From assembly GCF_009429125.1 (NCBI RefSeq), contig NZ_CP045529.1, positions 3,720,001-3,784,000 on the forward strand: 64,000 nt of DNA. The letters run 5' to 3'. Under the pieces are notes generated by a model. It searched no databases and was not told where the DNA came from. It saw nothing but the letters and a program-made list of their open reading frames with translations. Numbering within the stretch: position 1 is the first letter of the stretch; every line of letters starts with the position of its first letter. A program made the position numbers and the translations under genes. This document shows positions 17,144-26,412 of the stretch, one piece after another. The stretch is from Luteimicrobium xylanilyticum. Its GTDB lineage: Bacteria; Actinomycetota; Actinomycetes; Actinomycetales; Cellulomonadaceae.

Positions 17144-18196
17144 TCAGTGCGCGAGCACGCGGTCGACGGCGTCGAGGACGCGGTCCACCGACGGCAGGTA
17201 GTCGTGCTCGAGCTTCGCGACCGGGTACGGGGCGTGGTAGCCGCCGACGCGGAGGACGGGCGCCTCGAGCGCGTAGAAGCACTCCTCGGTGACGCGCGCG
17301 GCGATCTCCGCGCCCACCCCGTGGAACGTGGGGGCCTCGTGCACGACGACGCAGCGCCCGGTCTTCTTGACGCTCGCCACGACCGTGGGCACGTCGATCG
17401 GGGACACGGAGCGCAGGTCGACGACCTCGATGCTCGTGCCGTCCTCGTCGGCGGCGGTCTTCGCGGCCGCGAGCGCGGTGTGCACGGTCGGGCCGTAGGC
17501 GACGACGGTCACGTCCGTGCCGGGCCGGACGACGGCGGCGTGGTCGAGCGTGCGCGCCGCGGCGCCGACGCCCACGGGCGCGTCGAGGTCGACGTCGCCC
17601 TTCTCCCAGTACCGGCCCTTCGGCTCGAGGAAGAGCACGGGGTCGGGGCTGGCGATCGCCTCCTGGATCATCGTGAACGCGTCCTGGGGCGAGGCGGGGC
17701 TGACGACGCGCAGCCCGGCGGTGTGCGCGAACAGCGCTTCGGGGCTCTCGCTGTGGTGCTCGACCGCGCCGATCCCCCCGCCGAACGGCACGCGGATCAC
17801 GACGGGCAGCTCGATGCGGCCCGCCGTCCGGAAGTGGATCTTCGCGAGCTGGGTGGTGATCTGGTCGTAGGCCGGGAAGATGAAGCCGTCGAACTGGATC
17901 TCGAGGACGGGCCGGTAGCCCCGCATCGCCAGGCCGATCGCCGTCCCGACGATCCCCGACTCCGCGAGCGGCGTGTCGACGACACGGTCCTCGCCGAACT
18001 CGGCCTGCAGGCCCTCGGTCACCCGGAACACGCCGCCGAGCGCGCCGATGTCCTCGCCCATGAGCAGGACCTTGTCGTCGCCGGCGAGGGCGGCGCGGAG
18101 GCCGGCGGTGATCGCCTTCGCGAACGGCATCGGGACGACGCCACGGGGCAGGTCCGTCGGCGCGGGACCGGCGGGGCGTACGGCGGTGGCGGTCAT
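17144..18196 (-). CDS. 2-oxo acid dehydrogenase E1 component, beta subunit
   Basis: The 350-residue subunit pairs with the E1 alpha subunit to decarboxylate a 2-oxo acid on thiamine diphosphate. Conserved features are VLLMGEDIGALGGVFRVTEGL, RVVDTPLAESGIVGTAIG, QFDGFIFPAYDQI and the C-terminal transketolase domain starting GTDVTVVAYGPTVHTAL. It could belong to a branched-chain 2-oxo acid complex (BkdB) or an actinobacterial pyruvate-type complex; sequence alone does not decide. The ATG at 18196 overlaps the E1 alpha stop by four bases (ATGA), implying coupled translation. Confidence 0.92.
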   Translation of the reverse strand: MTATAVRPAGPAPTDLPRGVVPMPFAKAITAGLRAALAGDDKVLLMGEDIGALGGVFRVTEGLQAEFGEDRVVDTPLAESGIVGTAIGLAMRGYRPVLEIQFDGFIFPAYDQITTQLAKIHFRTAGRIELPVVIRVPFGGGIGAVEHHSESPEALFAHTAGLRVVSPASPQDAFTMIQEAIASPDPVLFLEPKGRYWEKGDVDLDAPVGVGAAARTLDHAAVVRPGTDVTVVAYGPTVHTALAAAKTAADEDGTSIEVVDLRSVSPIDVPTVVASVKKTGRCVVVHEAPTFHGVGAEIAARVTEECFYALEAPVLRVGGYHAPYPVAKLEHDYLPSVDRVLDAVDRVLAH

Positions 18197-19386
18197 CGGG
18201 TCCCTCCGGTGGTCTCGAGCAGTCCCTCGAACGGCGACGACGCGGGCTCCCCCGCCTCGTACGCCTCGAACGCGGCGCGCTCGGCGGCGACCTGGGCCTG
18301 CGGCGTGGCGTAGACGTGCTCGAACAGCCGTGACTTCGGCGGGGCCTCCATCGCACGGACCTGGGTGCGCACGTGCTCGCCGAGCTCGTCGGCCTCGGCC
18401 TGAAGGTCGGCCTCGCGGGCGTCGTCCCAGGCGTCGTGCGCCTCGAGGTAGGCGCGGACCCGGGCGATCGGGTCCCGGCGGCGCCACGACTCCTCCTCGT
18501 CGGAGGTGCGGTAGCGGGTCGGGTCGTCGGAGGTCGTGTGCGCACCCATGCGGTAGGTGACCGCCTCGACGAACGTCGGGCCGCCGCCGGAGCGGGCGCG
18601 CTCGAGCGCCTCGTCCATGACGGCCCAGCTCGCGATCACGTCGTTGCCGTCGACGCGGACCCCCGGCATCCCGAAGCCCCCCGCGCGGCGGGCCAGCGGG
18701 ACGCGGCTCTGCTTCGTCGTCGGGACGGAGATGGCCCACTGGTTGTTCTGGCAGAAGAAGACGACCGGGGCGTTGTTGACGGACGCGAAGCCGAGGGCCT
18801 CGCTCACGTCGCCCTGGGAGGTCGCGCCGTCGCCGAAGTAGGCGACCACGGCCGCGTCCCGCGCGGCGTCGCCGGTCCCGACGAGACCGTCGCGCTGGAC
18901 GCCCATCGCATAGCCGGTCGCGTGCAGCGCGTGCGACCCGATCACGAGCGTGTAGACGTGGAAGTTGTGGGCCGCGGGGTCCCAGCCGCCGTGCTCGACG
19001 CCGCGGAAGATCGGCATCAGGTCGGCGAGGTCCATGCCGCGCGTCCATGCCACGCCGTGCTCCCGGTAGGAGGGGAACACGTAGTCCTGCTCGCGCAGCG
19101 CGCGGCCGGACCCGACCTGTGCGGCCTCCTGGCCGAGGAGCGGCGGGAACAGCGCGAGCTCGCCCTGCCGCTGGAGGCTCGTGGCCTCGACGTCGAACCG
19201 CCGCACGAGCGCCATGTCGCGGTACAGACCGCGGACTCGCTGTGCGGCCGGCTCGGCGTCGGTGACACCGGGACCGTCGAGGAGGTAGCGCGCGGCACGC
19301 TCCCGGTAGGGGGCGTTCGCCTCGGTCGCGACGGGTTCGCCGTCGGGCCCGACGAGCTGGACGAGCTCGTCCTGCTGCTCGGTCAC
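18193..19386 (-). CDS. 2-oxo acid dehydrogenase E1 component, alpha subunit
   Basis: The 397-residue thiamine diphosphate subunit begins the operon. FPPLLGQEAAQVGSG and DYVFPSYREHGVAW line the substrate channel. The ThDP/Mg motif runs from GDGATSQGD to NNQWAIS (about residues 180-210), and the phosphorylation-loop-like RMGAHTTSDDPTRYR follows. Its neighbours are E1 beta and E2; E3 (lipoamide dehydrogenase) is not in the window. The GTG start at 19386 has a good GAGGAG ribosome-binding site. Its control region (19479-19580) carries four ordered palindromes. Confidence 0.92.
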   Translation of the reverse strand: MTEQQDELVQLVGPDGEPVATEANAPYRERAARYLLDGPGVTDAEPAAQRVRGLYRDMALVRRFDVEATSLQRQGELALFPPLLGQEAAQVGSGRALREQDYVFPSYREHGVAWTRGMDLADLMPIFRGVEHGGWDPAAHNFHVYTLVIGSHALHATGYAMGVQRDGLVGTGDAARDAAVVAYFGDGATSQGDVSEALGFASVNNAPVVFFCQNNQWAISVPTTKQSRVPLARRAGGFGMPGVRVDGNDVIASWAVMDEALERARSGGGPTFVEAVTYRMGAHTTSDDPTRYRTSDEEESWRRRDPIARVRAYLEAHDAWDDAREADLQAEADELGEHVRTQVRAMEAPPKSRLFEHVYATPQAQVAAERAAFEAYEAGEPASSPFEGLLETTGGTR

Positions 19387-19478
19387 TGGTACTCCTCACG
19401 TCGTCCGGATCGCCCGGGGATGGCGGGCGGTGCGGCGGGTGTGCAGCGACGGTGCCCAGGGCGGGCCTCGTCGCTACC

Positions 19479-19520
19479 TACGGTTCCGTAGCCTACGCAA
19501 GCGTAAGGTACGGCGCCGTA
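19479..19520. promoter_or_regulatory. Operator array: three 12-bp palindromes at exact 15-bp spacing upstream of the E1-E2 operon
   Basis: TACGGTTCCGTA (19479-19490), TACGCAAGCGTA (19494-19505) and TACGGCGCCGTA (19509-19520) are each self-complementary outside at most a two-base centre, share TACG/CGTA ends, and have centres exactly 15 bp apart. They lie 93-134 bases upstream of the E1 alpha start. This resembles TetR-family sites bound side by side; the regulator is not encoded in the window. Confidence 0.65.
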
Positions 19521-19559
19521 GGGACGGGAGATGTCCGGTCGTGCGAGTTCCCCGCGCGC

Positions 19560-19580
19560 GTTTGTAGGGTCCCTCCAAAC
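19560..19580. promoter_or_regulatory. 21-bp near-perfect palindrome upstream of the E1-E2 operon
   Basis: GTTTGTAGGG and CCCTCCAAAC flank a single T; 9 of 10 pairs match. The element is 39 bases beyond the triple-palindrome array and 85 bases from the stop of the upstream wall-protein gene. It could be a second operator (GntR- or Lrp-type spacing) or part of the promoter. The rest of the 19387-19664 intergenic stretch shows nothing else clear. Confidence 0.45.
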
Positions 19581-19664
19581 ACGGGGCCGAGGCCAGCCTG
19601 TGGTCCCGACGGCGCGGCGGGGGCGCTCCCCCGGGCGCAGGCCACCGGCGCTTCCGGCCGACGA

Positions 19665-22600
19665 TCAGTCCTCACCCCGGCGCCGACGACGCGACAGCAC
19701 CATCAGGCCGAGCCCGACGAGCAGCAGCACCACGACCACCACCGCGACGGTCAGCACGTCCGCACCCGTGGCCGCCAGCCCACCGCCCGACGACGGGGCG
19801 GGGTCTCGTGCGCGCCGGGCGAGGACGGACCGGCCGTCGGCGACGGGCCGGGCGTCGTGGGTACGGGAGTCGACTGCGTCGGGGTGGGCGTGGGCGTAGG
19901 CGTCGGGCGCGGCGTCACGCGTAGCGTCGCCGACGCCGTGTCGTCCGCCGTCGAGGTCTGCTCCGACGTCGTCGAGACCGTCGCCGTGTTGACGTGCGTG
20001 CCCACGGCGGTCGCGTCCGCCGTGACCGTGAGCGTCGTCGAGGCTCCCGCAGCCAGCGTCCCGAGGTCGCAGCTCACGTCCTGCCCGTCCACGTCGCACC
20101 CGTCCGTGCCCGTGACGGCGCGCGGCACCACACCCTCGGGGAAGGTGTCGGACACATGCACGTCCTCGGCCGCGCCCGGGCCGTCCTGGGTGATGCGGAT
20201 CGTGTAGGTCACGGTCGAGCCCGCCGTGACCGTGCCGGGCCGCACGCTCTTGTCGATCGCCACGTTGGCGGGCGCCGGCGTCGCGGTGACCGTCGCCGAG
20301 GCCGCGTTGTTGTCGAGGTCCGGGTCGTACGGGTACGCGCCGTCACGGTCCGAGGACGCCTCGTTCGTCGTCGTGCCCGTCTCCGTGACCCGCGCGGTGA
20401 TCACCAGTCGCTCCGCGGGCCCGGCCCGCGGAGCCCGCGGGAGCGTCACCGGGGCGAGCGTCCCGACGTCCCACACGCCGGTGGACGGGTCGTAGCTTCC
20501 CGCCGACGCGCTCGACGACACGTAGTCGAGCCCCGCGGGCAGCACGTCGTCGACGGTCACGTCCCGCGCCGGATCGGGGCCCCAGTTGGTCACCCCGACC
20601 GTGAAGGTGACCTCGTCACCCACCGCAGGGGTCGCGTCGTCGACCGTCTTCGTGACCTCGATGTCGGCGGCCGGAACGAAGAGCCTCGCCTGCGCCGTGT
20701 CGTTGTCCGGCTCGGGGTCGTAGGCGTCGCTCTGCCCGATCGCCACCGTGTTGACGAAGGTCCCGGTGCGCTGGTCGAGGAGGACCGTCACCGTCAGGGT
20801 CGCGTGCTCACCGTCGTCGAGCGTCCCGATGCTCCAGACCCGGGAAGCCCGGTCGAAAGTGCCCTGGCTGGCGTTCACGTCTTCGATGTCCGCGGCGATC
20901 GGCATGGGGTCGACCGCGGTGACGTCGTGCGCGGTGTTCGGGCCGTGGTTCGTCACGGTGATCGTGTACGTCACGGTGTCGCCGGGCTGCGCCGTCGTCG
21001 GATCCACGGTCTTGGTGATGCCGAGATCAGCCAGCCGGACCACGACGACGGCGGCGATCGCCTGGTTGTTCGTCGGGTTCGTGTCGCGCTGGTCGACCGA
21101 GTCCAGCGCGACGGAGTTGACCTGGAGGCCGGCGGTGTCGGCCGTCACGACCACCTGGCACGTCGCGGTGTCGCCGGACGCGAGCTCTCCGACGTCCCAC
21201 ACACCCGTCCCCGGGGTGTACGTGCCGTCGCAGTCGTCGCTCGACACGTACGTCACGCCGGCGGGGAGACGGTCCCGCAGCAGGAGGCCCGTCGCGTCCG
21301 TCTCCGTCCCGTCCGAGGCGGGCTGGTTGGTCGCGGTCAGCGTGTAGGTCATCGTCGTCCCCAGCGGGACGGCGGAGTGGGAGACGCCTTCGGGGGTCGT
21401 GACGGACTTCCCGACCGCGATGTCGAGCGGCGGCTCCGACGAGACGAGCGTCGCCGAGTCGGTGTTGTTGTCGGGGTTCGGGTCGCTCACGTCCGGTGCG
21501 CTGACCGTGACGGTGTTGGTCTTGGTCCCTGCTGTGTCGACCTGCGCCGTGACCTCGACCGTGGCCGACGCGCCGCTGTCGAGGTGCCCCACCGTCCAGG
21601 TCCCGGCGTCGTCCGAGACCTCCCCCTGGGACGGCGTCCCGATCGAGACCACGGTCATCCCCGTCGGCGGGTCGTCGGTCATGACCACCCCGTCGGCCGG
21701 GTCCGGCCCGGCATTGTGGACGGTCACGCGGTAGGTGACCGTGTCGCCCACCTGGACGGCGGTCGGGTCCACGGTCTTGGTGACCGAGAGGTCGGCCGTG
21801 GGATCGACCACCACGAGCGTCGCGGTGTCGGCGTCGTTGGCGGAGTTGGGGTCGTCGGGGCTCGAGTCCGCGCGTGCGGCCACGTTCGTGTACCGACCGT
21901 TCGTGTCGCCTCGGACGGTCATCCGGAGGCTCGCGTCGTCGCCGTTCGCGAGGGCTCCGACGGTCCACGTCCCCGTCGCGGCGTCGTACGAGCCGTCGCC
22001 CGACGCGGACACGAACGCCAGGCCGGCCGGCAGCGCGTCGTGGATCGTCACCCCGGTCGCGTCGCTCGGCCCGTCGTTCCGTGCGGTCACGACGAACGTG
22101 CCCTCCGTGCCGCGCGCGATCGTCGCGTCCCCGTCGACCCGCTTGGTGACCGCGATGTCCGCGATCGCTCGCGCCGTGATGGTGACGGAGGCGCGGTCGT
22201 TCGTGGTGTCCGTGTCGACCTGGTCCATCGCGGTGCGCGCCGCGGTGTTGGTGATGCTGCCGTTGCTGGTCACGCGGGCCGTGAGGGTCAGCGTGGCGGT
22301 GCTGCTCGCGCCCGCGGTGCCGAGCGTGCCCACCGTCCACTCGCCCGTGGCCGGGTCGTACGTGCCCTGCGACGGGTTCGAGCTCACATAGGTCAACCGG
22401 TCGGGAAGCTGGTCGGTGACGACGACGCCCGTCGCGACCCCCGGGCCGTGGTTCGTGGCCCGGACGGTGAACGTGACGTTCGCGCCGACGTCCGGCGTGC
22501 TGTCGTTCACGGACTTGGTGACGCCGACGTCCGTGTTGACGCCGATCGACGCGGTGTCGGTGTCCGTGACCTGCTGGCCGATCGGCGTCTGCGCCGTGAC

Positions 22601-24271
22601 CGTGGCGGTGTTCGTCACGCTGCCCGACGGCGCGACGTCGCCCGCCTGGACCGTGTACGTCCCCGTGCAGGTCATGCTCGCGTCCGGCGCGAGCGTGTTC
22701 TGGGGGCACGACAGGTCGGTGTTCGCGATGCGGTCGTCGGCGAGGGCGACGTTCACGAGGTCCGAGTCGCCGGTGTTGGTGACGACGTACGCGTACTGCA
22801 CGGACTGCCCGACGAGATAGGGCGGGTCGCTCGTCACCGACTTCTCGACGCGGACGGCGGAGTGCAGCGGGACGGTCACGCTCGACTCGTTCGAGGTGAC
22901 GGTCCCGTTCCCCGGGTCGAGCGCCGTCGCCGTCGCCGTGTTGTCGACGTGCCCGGCCGACGCCTCGGCCGCGGTGACGACGTGCGTGCCCGTGCAGGTG
23001 ATCGTGGCCGCCGGATCGGGTGCGGGCGGGACGTCCACGTCGGGGCAGGTGACCGTGCCGTCGACGTTGTCGTCGTCCACCGTGACGCCGTGCAGCGTCG
23101 TCGAGCCCGTGTTCGTGATCGTGTACTGGTAGGGGATCGTGTCACCGGCGCCGACGTCGGGAGGGAGCGCGCCGTTCGTGCGGTCGACCTGCTTGACGAG
23201 CTGGAGGTCCTCGAGGGGGTCGATCGTCTGGACGACGACGTTGCGGACCAGGTGGACGTTCGTCGAGCCACCCGTCGACGCCGAGAAGCCGAACTTGTAG
23301 GTGCCCGGGAGGTTCGACGGCGCAGGGACGTCCAGCTCCGTGGTCCACGGGCCGCCGTCGGCGTACCGGACCTGCACGATCACCCGCGAGCCGCCCGGCG
23401 AGTCGGACGGCGTCACCTGGACGTTCACCGTCCGGGCCTGGTCCTCGGTGTAGCCGCTGCCCTCGAGGTTGCCCGCGAGCGTCGACGCACCGGAGTCCGA
23501 GGCGGTGGAACCCTGGAAGCAGTAGCCGGTCGTGCCGCTGCCGGGCCCGCGCACCGTGATCGTGTTGATGCCGCGCGTCCCGCTCGTGCCGACGGGCGAC
23601 ACCTGGTTGTCGGGACAGCCGAGCCCGCGGCTCTCGCTGTCGTTGAAGAAGTTCCCGTAGACGTCCAGCCCGACGCCGACGACGCCGCCCTCGATGCCGG
23701 GATCGAGGTTGCGCTGGGCGTAGCCCATGCTCCCGCCGTCGGAGCCGGTGTCGGTGAGGTCGGTCGAGCCGTCCACGAGGAAGAACCCGATGCCGTCGCC
23801 GCCCTCCGGGCCGGACCGGGCGTACTGCCACTGCTGGAACGTCACCGAGATGCCGGCGGTCGCGGGGATCGGCCGGTTGTAGAGAATCCCTCCGGTCCGG
23901 AAGCCGCCGGAGTCGGTGAGCTGGAGGAAGCCGTCGCCGGCGTCCGCCCCCATGGGTGGTGCCTGCTGGTCGCCGGTGCCCCAGTAGTCGCTTCCACCGA
24001 CCTGGTGCGCGCTGCAGCTCGGCAGCGGCGAGCCGGTGGTGGGTGTGGGCGCGTCGGAAGCCATCCCGGTGAGGCACGCGTCGCCGAGCGGCTGCCACGC
24101 GTCGTCGGGCACGGTCGGGTTGGTGAAGGTCTCGTCGACGATCGTGCTGCCGCCCGTCGGTGGGTCCGCGGACGCCGGCCCGGCACCCGACACCGCGACC
24201 GCCGAGCTCATGACCAGGGCGACGACGGCACCCGTGGCCCACGTCCGGACCAGACGTCGTCGTCCCGTCAC
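19665..24271 (-). pseudogene. Large secreted wall-anchored protein: L-type-lectin-like domain, nine DUF11 repeats, LAATG sortase signal; frameshifted before the anchor
   Basis: The order is: signal peptide (RRRLVRTWATG, then a hydrophobic stretch ending ASADPP); a bacterial L-type lectin-like domain (GGDGIGFFLVDG, then GVVGVGLDVYGNF); nine DUF11/Ig-like repeats, each opening VxKxVD and continuing GDTVTYTITVTNxGP; a Thr-Pro repeat; and a class E sortase signal LAATG followed by a membrane helix and RRRRRGED. The LAATG end is in another frame: restoring one base in the G-runs at 19795-19803 joins it to the repeats. As written, translation stops at 19751 without an anchor. The GTG at 24271 is preceded by GGGGAG at six bases. 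Likely a surface adhesin or stalk; the ligand is unknown. Confidence 0.82.
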
Positions 24272-24361
24272 ACGCACTCCCCTCGAACCCCGCTGCTGCT
24301 CCACTATCTCCGTGGTGGGGCGGCCGAGCAACAGGGGGCGGGAGGTGCACCGGGTGCCGCG

Positions 24362-24664
24362 TCAGCCGGGGTACGGGCCGCCAGGCTGTCCGTACATGCC
24401 GGGCGGCGGAGGCGTCTGCGCCTGGGTGCGCCACGCCGCCAGCTCACGTTCGACGGGCCAGCGCGAGAAGGCGAACACGAGGAACATGATCGTGTTCAGC
24501 AGCGGCACGAACGTGACCAGGATCCACCAGCCGGAGTAGCCCGCCTTCTGGATCACCCGGATCCCGGCGACGAGGAACAGGACCCAGAACGCGACCGCCA
24601 CGAGGATGACGGCGATCCCCGCGCCGCTCACCGCCCAGTCGGACACGGTCGTGTCGTTCTCCAT
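24362..24664 (-). CDS. Small membrane protein with a Pro/Gly/Tyr-rich tail
   Basis: The 100-residue protein has two predicted membrane helices (AVILVAVAFWVLFLVAG and WWILVTFVPLLNTIMFLVFA) separated by IRVIQKAGYSG, then a cytoplasmic RWPVERELAAWRTQ and a PPPPGMYGQPGG tail. The KAGxSGWW-to-PLLN pattern resembles short DUF805/DUF5684-type inner-membrane proteins. Function unknown. ATG start at 24664. It lies 90 bases downstream of the wall-protein start and is probably transcribed independently. Confidence 0.65.
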   Translation of the reverse strand: MENDTTVSDWAVSGAGIAVILVAVAFWVLFLVAGIRVIQKAGYSGWWILVTFVPLLNTIMFLVFAFSRWPVERELAAWRTQAQTPPPPGMYGQPGGPYPG

Positions 24665-24813
24665 CGCTGGCCTCCGCCCACCGACGCGCGGCCGTCGACG
24701 ACGGCGCTCAGACGCCTCGCTGCGATCCTCTCGCCTCCCGGCCGCGGCGGCGAGCGGGCGGGAGCCCGGCCGACCACCGCACCGACGCGCGTGGTGGGGG
24801 CGCGCGCCCGAGG

Positions 24814-25947
24814 TCAGCGACGCCAGGACGCGGCGACCCGCAGGAACGCGTCGTTCGCGTCCCGTTCGCCGACCGTCACCCGGATGCCCTCGCCCGCAAA
24901 CGGCCGGACGAGCACGCCCGCCTCGCGGGCCTCCGCGCCGCGCCGCAACGTCTCCTCGCCCAGCCCGAACCAGACGAAGTTGCCCTGCGCGTCGGGCAGC
25001 TCCCAGCCCTGGTCACGCAGCTCGCCCAGCATGCGCGCCCGCTCGACGACGAGCGCCTCGACCCGCTCGAGCAGCTCGTCCTGCGCGTGCAGGCTCGCGA
25101 TCGCGGCCCGCTGCGCCAGGTCCGACACCCCGAACGGCGTCGACACCGACCGCACACCGGCGGCGAGGTCGGGTCGCGCGACCGCGTACCCGACGCGCAG
25201 CCCGGCGAGCCCGTACGCCTTGGAGAAGGTCCGGAGCACGACGACGTTCGGGTGCGCCGCGTAGACGGCGAGACCGTCCGGGACCTCGGGGTCGCGGACG
25301 AACTCCACGTACGCCTCGTCGAGGAGCACGAGCACGTCGGAGGGGACGGCCGCGAGGAACGCGTCGAGCTCGTCGCGGTGCACCGCCGGCCCGGTCGGGT
25401 TGTTGGGCGTGCACACCGCCACGACACGCGTCCGGTCGCTCACCGCGGCCGCGAGCGCCGGGAGGTCGAGGCGGCCGGCGGAGCCGCTCGACGCGAGCGG
25501 GACAGGGACGAACGTCGCCCCCGACACCGCGACCGCGATCGGGTACGCCTCGAACGAGCGCCACGGCACGACCACCTCGTCGGCGGGCTCGCAGACGGTC
25601 TGGAGGACGTGGGCCAGCACCGCGACGGAGCCCGTGCCCACGACGACCTGGTCGGGGGTCACGGTGAGCGGGATCCCGTGGCTGGTCGCGTGGTCGGTGA
25701 GCGACGCGGCGACGGTCTCGGTGAGCTCGGTCGCGTACATGTCGGGGTAGCGGTGCGTGTCGCCCGCGGCCTCGCGGATCGCGTCGAGCACCGACGGCAG
25801 CGGGGGGTACGGGTTCTCGTTGGACGACAGCTTGAACGTCCGTGACCCGGGCTCGGTGCGTGCCCCGGGGACGTAGGGCGGGAGGGCTGCGACGGCGGTG
25901 CGCAGCGGGACGCCGGAGGTGCCGGGCGCGGGGGTGTCGGTGCTCAC
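24814..25947 (-). CDS. pat: Aromatic / histidinol-phosphate aminotransferase (Pat/HisC family, fold-type I PLP enzyme)
   Basis: The 377-residue PLP enzyme has KLSSNENPYPPLPSVL at the N-terminus, VPWRSFEAYPI (about residues 125-135), NNPTGPAVH, LLDEAYVEFV, and the PLP lysine in RTFSKAYGLAGLRVGYA (about 235-251). The WRSFEAYPI segment is characteristic of corynebacterial Pat, which makes phenylalanine and other aromatic amino acids, although databases usually call this family histidinol-phosphate transaminase (hisC). No his operon genes are nearby, which favours Pat. GTG start at 25947 with CATCCT six bases upstream. Confidence 0.85.
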   Translation of the reverse strand: MSTDTPAPGTSGVPLRTAVAALPPYVPGARTEPGSRTFKLSSNENPYPPLPSVLDAIREAAGDTHRYPDMYATELTETVAASLTDHATSHGIPLTVTPDQVVVGTGSVAVLAHVLQTVCEPADEVVVPWRSFEAYPIAVAVSGATFVPVPLASSGSAGRLDLPALAAAVSDRTRVVAVCTPNNPTGPAVHRDELDAFLAAVPSDVLVLLDEAYVEFVRDPEVPDGLAVYAAHPNVVVLRTFSKAYGLAGLRVGYAVARPDLAAGVRSVSTPFGVSDLAQRAAIASLHAQDELLERVEALVVERARMLGELRDQGWELPDAQGNFVWFGLGEETLRRGAEAREAGVLVRPFAGEGIRVTVGERDANDAFLRVAASWRR

Positions 25948-26022
25948 CGGCCCAGGATGCCACTCGCGCACCGAGCTCCCGAACCCGCGCACGACACCGT
26001 CGCGGATGGCAGGATGTCGCGC

Positions 26023-26412
26023 ATGTGGTTCATCGTCCGAGTTGCCGTGACCGCGTTCGCCGTGTGGTTGGCGACCTTGCTCCTCGGCGACCACCTCTGG
26101 ATCGTGCCCAAGGACGCGGAGGCCGGCAAGACGGTCGTGATCCTGGTCGCGGTCGGCCTGCTGCTCACGCTGGTCAACCTGATCGTCAAGCCGATCGTGC
26201 ACGTCATCGCCTTCCCGTTGTACATCCTCACGCTGGGCCTGTTCTCGCTGGTCGTGAACGCGCTCCTGCTGATGCTCGTCGCCTGGATCACCGAGCAGAC
26301 GGACTGGGGCATCCGCGTGGACGGGTTCTGGTGGGCGGTGCTGGGCGCGCTGGTCATCGCGATCCTGCAGACGATCATCGGGGCGGTCGTGCCGGGGTCT
26401 CGCCGACGCTGA
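26023..26412 (+). CDS. Phage holin family / membrane protein of the mycobacterial holin superfamily IV type
   Basis: The 129-residue polytopic protein has four hydrophobic helices (FIVRVAVTAFAVWLATLLL; VILVAVGLLLTLVNLIVKPIV; LYILTLGLFSLVVNALLLMLVAWI; WWAVLGALVIAILQTII) and a VNLIVKPI signature common to chromosomal holin-like proteins in actinobacteria. Lysis function is unproven for these; no phage genes are nearby. The ATG at 26023 has AGGA eight bases upstream; an ATG at 26014 is an alternative. Its 3' end overlaps the convergent hydrolase by 38 bases. Confidence 0.75.
   Translation: MWFIVRVAVTAFAVWLATLLLGDHLWIVPKDAEAGKTVVILVAVGLLLTLVNLIVKPIVHVIAFPLYILTLGLFSLVVNALLLMLVAWITEQTDWGIRVDGFWWAVLGALVIAILQTIIGAVVPGSRRR

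Noticed and set aside
24665-24813. Small gene between the membrane protein and the aminotransferase
   Set aside because: The 149 bases show only weak inverted repeats, no ribosome-binding site and no frame with typical codon bias.
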